This document shows positions 6,891 through 10,042 of a DNA stretch of 10,042 nucleotides, one piece after another. The notes below the pieces were generated by a model, which was not told the origin of the DNA, searched no databases, and saw only the letters and a program-made list of their open reading frames with translations. The stretch comes from Acidimicrobiaceae bacterium (GTDB lineage: Bacteria; Actinomycetota; Acidimicrobiia; Acidimicrobiales; UBA8592): assembly GCA_002724825.1 (NCBI GenBank), contig PBPU01000014.1, positions 3,417 through 13,458 of the forward strand, written 5' to 3'. The stretch's first letter is position 1. The number at the start of each line of letters is the position of its first letter. Made by a program: the position numbers and the translations under genes.

Positions 6891-6924
6891 TGACAAATTC
6901 TAAGCGGAAGCGTCAAAGCGGAAG
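6872..6924 (+). repeat. Three AAGCG(C/G)AAG repeats in the metY leader
   Basis: AAGCGCAAG (6872-6880), AAGCGGAAG (6902-6910) and AAGCGGAAG (6916-6924) lie between the aptamer and the ribosome binding site. The last two are identical and 14 bases apart; the first differs at one base and is 30 bases upstream. Their purine-rich character could let them compete for the pyrimidine-rich anti-Shine-Dalgarno, or they could be a protein-binding or slipped-duplication feature. Function unknown. Confidence 0.5.
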
Positions 6925-6928
6925 GGTC

Positions 6929-6945
6929 TCCTCCAACCAGGAGGG
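6929..6945 (+). promoter_or_regulatory. Shine-Dalgarno-masking hairpin before metY
   Basis: The metY ribosome binding site AGGAGGG (6939-6945, five bases before the ATG) is preceded by CCTCC (6930-6934). CCTCC pairs with GGAGG (6940-6944) around the loop AACCA, plus a closing U-G wobble. The alternative register CTCCT/AGGAG also masks it. This is the expected layout of a translational off-state and suggests the SAM riboswitch acts on ribosome access rather than on transcription termination. Confidence 0.6.
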
Positions 6946-6950
6946 AAATC

Positions 6951-8258
6951 ATGAGTGATTGGCAGTTCGAAACACAGCAGATACACGCTGGACAAGAACC
7001 GGATGCAGCTACAAATTCGAGAGCTGTTCCGATATACCAAACAACATCATTTACATTTAACAGCACTGAACATGCAGCAAATCTATTTGCGCTTGCAGAA
7101 ATGGGAAACATCTATACCCGGATCATGAATCCCACACAAGGTGTATTCGAAGCGCGCGTAGCCGCATTGGAGGGGGCTACTGAGACAGCTGTCGGAATAC
7201 CTGGTGCTCTCGCAGTATCATCTGGACAGGCTGCGGAGACGTTAGGAATTCTAACGATTCTAGAGTCAGGCGATCATCTTGTCACAGGCGCATCGCTCTA
7301 TGGCGGTACCTATAACCTTTTCCACTACACTTTGCCAAAATTTGGGATTGAAGTGACTTTTGTTGAAGATCCTGATGACTTAGATGCTTGGCAAGCTGCT
7401 GTTCAGGATAATACCAAGCTATTTTATGGAGAAATGAACCCTAATCCTAAAAACAACTGGCTTGACGTTAGTGGGGTTAGTGAAATTGCCCATAAAAATG
7501 GTGTACCTCTGATGGTAGATAATACGGCTGCGACACCTTACCTTGTTCGACCTTTTGAACACGGAGCAGATATTGTTGTCCATTCCGCCACCAAGTACAT
7601 CGGCGGACATGGTACTTCAATAGGTGGTCTCATTGTTGACGGAGGAAGTTTCGATTGGGGTGAAAGTGGAAAATTTCCCAATATGACCGAACCTGATCCA
7701 AGTTATGGAGGGTTAGCTTACTGGCCTGCGTTAGGTCATGGAAGCTACATCATTAAAGCACGTGTTCAGATGCTTCGGGATCTAGGTGCATCAACGACAC
7801 CGTTTAACTCCTTCTTATTCCTTCAGGGATTAGAGACTCTTAGCCTTCGCATGGAACGCCATTGCAGTAACGCCTTGGCTGTTGCCCAATACCTTGACGG
7901 GCATGACCAGGTCGAATCAGTTGCCTACGCCGGATTGGAAAGCAGCCAGTGGCATTCACGGGCAAATGAACTTACCGGAGGGAAAGGGTATGGCGCTATC
8001 CCCGCTTTCAATATTAAGGGTGGCGTGGAAGCCGGCAAAAAGTTCGTTGAAGGACTAGAGCTCCACAGTCACGTTGCCAATATCGGAGACGTACGAAGCT
8101 TGGTTATTCATCCAGCTTCAACCACGCACAGTCAGCTCACTGAAGAAGAGCAGGCCGACACAGGGGTTTACCCAGGGCTTATCCGTCTATCGGTAGGTAT
8201 TGAACATATTGATGACATCATTGCCGACTTAGATAAAGGCTTTGCTGCCGCTAAGTAG
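6951..8258 (+). CDS. metY: O-acetylhomoserine sulfhydrylase (O-acetylhomoserine aminocarboxypropyltransferase)
   Basis: 435 aa, the length typical of MetY and longer than MetB/MetC/MetZ (about 380-400). It is a cytoplasmic PLP enzyme of the Cys/Met metabolism family that makes homocysteine from O-acetylhomoserine and sulfide, bypassing cystathionine. The PLP lysine is Lys215 in HSATKYIGGHG. Other landmarks are YTRIMNPTQ (55-63), the phosphate-binding SSGQAA (90-95), MVDNT with Asp190, the MetY-type insertion around EPDPSYGGLAYW (247-258), and HPASTTHSQL (387-396). The start is fixed by a strong Shine-Dalgarno, AGGAGGG, five bases upstream. The SAM-type riboswitch in its leader supports a methionine-pathway role over cysteine synthesis. 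The usual partner metX (homoserine acetyltransferase) is not next to it; the downstream gene is convergent. Confidence 0.95.
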   Translation: MSDWQFETQQIHAGQEPDAATNSRAVPIYQTTSFTFNSTEHAANLFALAEMGNIYTRIMNPTQGVFEARVAALEGATETAVGIPGALAVSSGQAAETLGILTILESGDHLVTGASLYGGTYNLFHYTLPKFGIEVTFVEDPDDLDAWQAAVQDNTKLFYGEMNPNPKNNWLDVSGVSEIAHKNGVPLMVDNTAATPYLVRPFEHGADIVVHSATKYIGGHGTSIGGLIVDGGSFDWGESGKFPNMTEPDPSYGGLAYWPALGHGSYIIKARVQMLRDLGASTTPFNSFLFLQGLETLSLRMERHCSNALAVAQYLDGHDQVESVAYAGLESSQWHSRANELTGGKGYGAIPAFNIKGGVEAGKKFVEGLELHSHVANIGDVRSLVIHPASTTHSQLTEEEQADTGVYPGLIRLSVGIEHIDDIIADLDKGFAAAK

Positions 8259-8268
8259 TTTAAAGACC

Positions 8269-8297
8269 TGCTGGGGTAGCGAAATGCTGCCCCAGCA
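8269..8297. terminator. Hairpin terminator between convergent metY and MFS gene
   Basis: TGCTGGGGTAGC (8269-8280) pairs with GCTGCCCCAGCA (8286-8297) to give a 12-bp stem with one wobble pair and a GAAAT loop. It sits 10 bases after the metY stop and 7 bases beyond the stop of the opposing transporter. Neither strand has a long U-run after the stem, so it may be a U-less bidirectional terminator or a barrier that stabilises both 3' ends. Confidence 0.75.
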
Positions 8298-8304
8298 CCA
8301 AAGC

Positions 8305-9576
8305 TTACTCGCCCGATCCCTGATTGTGACTGCGGCTGCTATTAGCAGTTTTAATAGCATCAGAGATCACTGTTGAAATAACGTATCCAACACAAATTAG
8401 CGAAGTTAATCCGATCGTATCTGCTGACCCAAGCCCAAAGCCTGTATCGCTGGCAAGAAGGCCCATCAGTAAACTACCAATTGGAACAAGCCCTGCCCAC
8501 GCGATATTGAATAGGGACATTACACGCCCTCGAAAATTCTCGGTAACGACTTCTTGAACGACCACCTGCAGTGTCGTAAAAGAAGCAATGTAGAAAAACC
8601 CAACAAGGATCTGGATAAGAACAGCAACTGTAAAATCGGTTACTCTAGAAAATCCTGCCAGTAATAAGCAGTAGGGGATAGCGAGAATAGCTCCTCTCCT
8701 AAGAGTCGCCTGCTGGGTAAAACTCCCAGCTGCTAGAGCTCCGATAAGTGCGCCGAATCCGGTAGATGCCCCTAGCCAAGCAAAGTCACTTGCTGGTCTG
8801 CCAAGGGCATCACTTGTGAAGGCAGGAGATAGGACTACGTGTGATACGCCGAAGATAGACATGACTCCGACGAGAGTAAGAGCGCTACCAGCGGGTTTCT
8901 TTTCTCGTGCATGGAGAACGCCATCGAGGAGGCGGTGAAGTATCGGGACGCTATCTTGATCTGGTTGATACGGAAATAAGGTAATGCCAGCTGCAGCAAC
9001 AAGCGCTAACCCTGCGCAGATTCCATACAAAGACCAAGATATTTCGAAGAGGTTATTGCTGACCAAAGGTGCTGCAAGCGCAGGACCGAGCACTCTACTT
9101 GCATTTGAAGCCATAGCTTGAAGAGAAATAGCACTCGGAAGGTACTGGCTTTGAACAGTGTTTGCAGTTACTGCCTGCACGACTGGAGCAAGCAGAGCCA
9201 TAATTAGCCCCACGATGAAAGAAGTAACAAGTAAAATCACAGGGGAGATAGCGTTGCTGGCAACCAAAATCACCTGAAGCGATGAAACACCCATAAGCCC
9301 CATATAGGTTGCTAGTAAAAGCTTTTTCCTATCGAGCCTGTCCGCTAAAAGTCCTCCAAATGGTCCCAGTATTAGAACTGGAGTGAATGTCACCACGAAA
9401 AGCATTGATACCCATAATTCATCATCGGTAAGGTCTGCCATTAGCGCCTGATAGGAGATATGGGAAAACCAGAATCCGAGTTGCGAAGCTATAGAACCAA
9501 TGTAAAAACGTCGGAATTGTTTTTGGCTGAGCGCTAGAAAAGCTTTTGGAAGCGGGAAAGCATCAGAAGTTGGCAC
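8305..9576 (-). CDS. Major facilitator superfamily transporter (MFS_3/DHA3-like)
   Basis: 423 aa, with hydrophobic segments throughout, consistent with about 12 membrane helices. Motif A appears as GGLLADRLDRKK (residues 74-85) in the helix 2-3 loop. The N-terminal pattern, with FRRFYIGSIASQLGFW at 21-36 and GPFGGLLADR at 71-80, resembles the DHA3/enterobactin-exporter branch (MFS_3), which includes macrolide and siderophore exporters. It is likely an inner-membrane efflux pump; the substrate is unknown. The C-terminus is a short polar tail. The start is GTG; nearby ATG codons at 9580 and 9587 are out of frame. There is no Shine-Dalgarno, but a good promoter ends six bases before the GTG, implying a leaderless transcript. 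The gene is unrelated in sequence to the other MFS gene at 2031-3239 beyond family features. Confidence 0.88.
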   Translation of the reverse strand: MPTSDAFPLPKAFLALSQKQFRRFYIGSIASQLGFWFSHISYQALMADLTDDELWVSMLFVVTFTPVLILGPFGGLLADRLDRKKLLLATYMGLMGVSSLQVILVASNAISPVILLVTSFIVGLIMALLAPVVQAVTANTVQSQYLPSAISLQAMASNASRVLGPALAAPLVSNNLFEISWSLYGICAGLALVAAAGITLFPYQPDQDSVPILHRLLDGVLHAREKKPAGSALTLVGVMSIFGVSHVVLSPAFTSDALGRPASDFAWLGASTGFGALIGALAAGSFTQQATLRRGAILAIPYCLLLAGFSRVTDFTVAVLIQILVGFFYIASFTTLQVVVQEVVTENFRGRVMSLFNIAWAGLVPIGSLLMGLLASDTGFGLGSADTIGLTSLICVGYVISTVISDAIKTANSSRSHNQGSGE

Positions 9577-9582
9577 TCATTC

Positions 9583-9610
9583 ACCATAGTTAAATCTCAT
9601 GTCATATCAA
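9583..9610 (-). promoter_or_regulatory. Leaderless promoter of the MFS gene
   Basis: On the minus strand TTGATA (9610-9605) and TATGGT (9588-9583) are spaced by 16 bases and match the -35 and -10 consensus at 5 of 6 and 4 of 6 positions. The -10 box occupies -12 to -7 relative to the GTG at 9576, so transcription would start at or next to the first base of the start codon. Confidence 0.55.
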
Positions 9611-9699
9611 TGTTTACAATCAAGATGTTGGCCATGGCTCAGCAGAGGTTGAAAGCAATAAGAAATTTAAACCTGCATAACTATTGGGGAACTCCGCAT

Positions 9700-9705
9700 T
9701 AGTCT
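9700..9705 (+). promoter_or_regulatory. Candidate -10 box for a leaderless lipoprotein mRNA
   Basis: TAGTCT (TANNNT form) lies at -12 to -7 from the ATG at 9712, and there is no Shine-Dalgarno upstream. No good -35 hexamer is seen 16-18 bases further upstream, so the assignment rests on the same spacing seen at the two MFS genes. Confidence 0.3.
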
Positions 9706-9711
9706 TGATGT

Positions 9712-10042
9712 ATGGAGAATATTTTACGCTCTAAGCTTTCAGTTGCGATAGCTGTATCGCTTCTTGCAGCTAGTGCCTGCTCTGATCCTATATTCCCTAC
9801 GGTTTCTCCACCGCCAACTGTCACTCCAGTAGCACCTACTCCAACCCCCATAGATATTTCTTCTCCTGAGCCGGTAGAAGAAGTATCAACTGAACCCGGG
9901 CTGACTAGCGATGTTATTCGAATCGCTGTTATCGCTGACGAAGAAAATATTTCAATTAATGATGGGGAGTCTGAGAGCATTTGGCAAGCTGTTGAAGCTT
10001 GGGCTACCGCCATAAACCAAACTACAAAGCTTGCAGGCAGGA
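9712..10042 (+). CDS. Lipoprotein, ABC substrate-binding-protein-like, cut at window edge
   Basis: 110 codons are visible and the frame is still open at the end of the window. Residues 1-22 form a lipoprotein signal: basic residues Arg6 and Lys8, a hydrophobic core, then AASAC with Cys23 as the likely lipidated residue; Ala rather than Leu at -3 is slightly atypical. Residues 24-63 are a Pro/Thr/Ser/Glu-rich linker that would hold the domain off the membrane. From residue 68, VIRIAVIAD followed by AVEAWATAIN (93-102) and LAGR (107-110) resembles the first strand and helix of branched-chain amino-acid-type periplasmic binding proteins (Peripla_BP_6). In those the equivalent reads IRIGVI...AVEAWVDYVN...IAGR. 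It could therefore be the binding component of an ABC importer or a stand-alone sensor. An ATG four bases earlier (9708) ends after eight codons. The family assignment rests on a short stretch. Confidence 0.65.
   Translation, partial: MENILRSKLSVAIAVSLLAASACSDPIFPTVSPPPTVTPVAPTPTPIDISSPEPVEEVSTEPGLTSDVIRIAVIADEENISINDGESESIWQAVEAWATAINQTTKLAGR

Noticed and set aside
9631..9638. Palindrome GCCATGGC in the divergent region before the lipoprotein gene
   Set aside because: It is only eight bases, has no partner repeats and is not positioned relative to a recognised promoter box; chance is sufficient.
9699..10013. Minus-strand 104-codon frame at the right end
   Set aside because: It is antisense to the lipoprotein frame starting at 9712, which has a signal peptide, Cys23 and a binding-protein-like motif; the minus-strand frame shows none of these.

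Overview
This window reads as a chromosomal segment of a free-living bacterium of moderate GC content (by eye a little under 50%). It holds housekeeping amino-acid biosynthesis genes flanked by transporters and envelope proteins. Three things hint at an actinobacterial, possibly aquatic Acidimicrobiia-like, origin: the SAM-I/SAM-IV-type riboswitch, the likely leaderless gene starts with TANNNT boxes, and terminator hairpins without U-tracts. No rRNA or other phylogenetic marker is present, so this placement is inference. I saw no tRNA, CRISPR array, insertion sequence or phage gene.

Left part, all on the minus strand. Positions 65-1408 encode a secreted, membrane-anchored protein: signal peptide, an unrecognised N-terminal domain, three thrombospondin type 3 Ca-binding repeats, a long acidic Ser/Asn/Glu/Asp linker and a C-terminal membrane helix. 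Positions 3239-1504 hold a two-gene unit: a major-facilitator exporter followed, with a one-base TAATG overlap, by a NadD/CoaD-like nucleotidyltransferase.

Centre, plus strand. After a 145-bp divergent intergenic region come the valine/isoleucine genes ilvB-ilvN-ilvC (3385-6720). IlvB and IlvN form acetolactate synthase and overlap by GTGA. IlvC is ketol-acid reductoisomerase, placed after a 76-bp gap that contains a 7-bp-stem hairpin. Together they carry out the first two common steps of branched-chain amino-acid synthesis. Next is a 230-bp leader with a SAM-clan riboswitch and a hairpin masking the ribosome binding site. It precedes metY (6951-8258), O-acetylhomoserine sulfhydrylase, so methionine/homocysteine synthesis is probably shut off by SAM at translation.

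Right part. A 12-bp-stem hairpin separates metY from a convergent minus-strand MFS transporter (8305-9576) that has a good leaderless promoter. Divergent from it, at 9712, starts a lipoprotein cut by the window edge. Its N-terminus resembles branched-chain amino-acid ABC transporter substrate-binding proteins.

Nothing here is a clear undescribed multi-gene system. The most rewarding places to look again are the metY leader (aptamer, possible pseudoknot, triple AAGCG(C/G)AAG repeat, Shine-Dalgarno mask), the leaderless-start pattern, and the near-identical 108-bp repeats in the surface protein.
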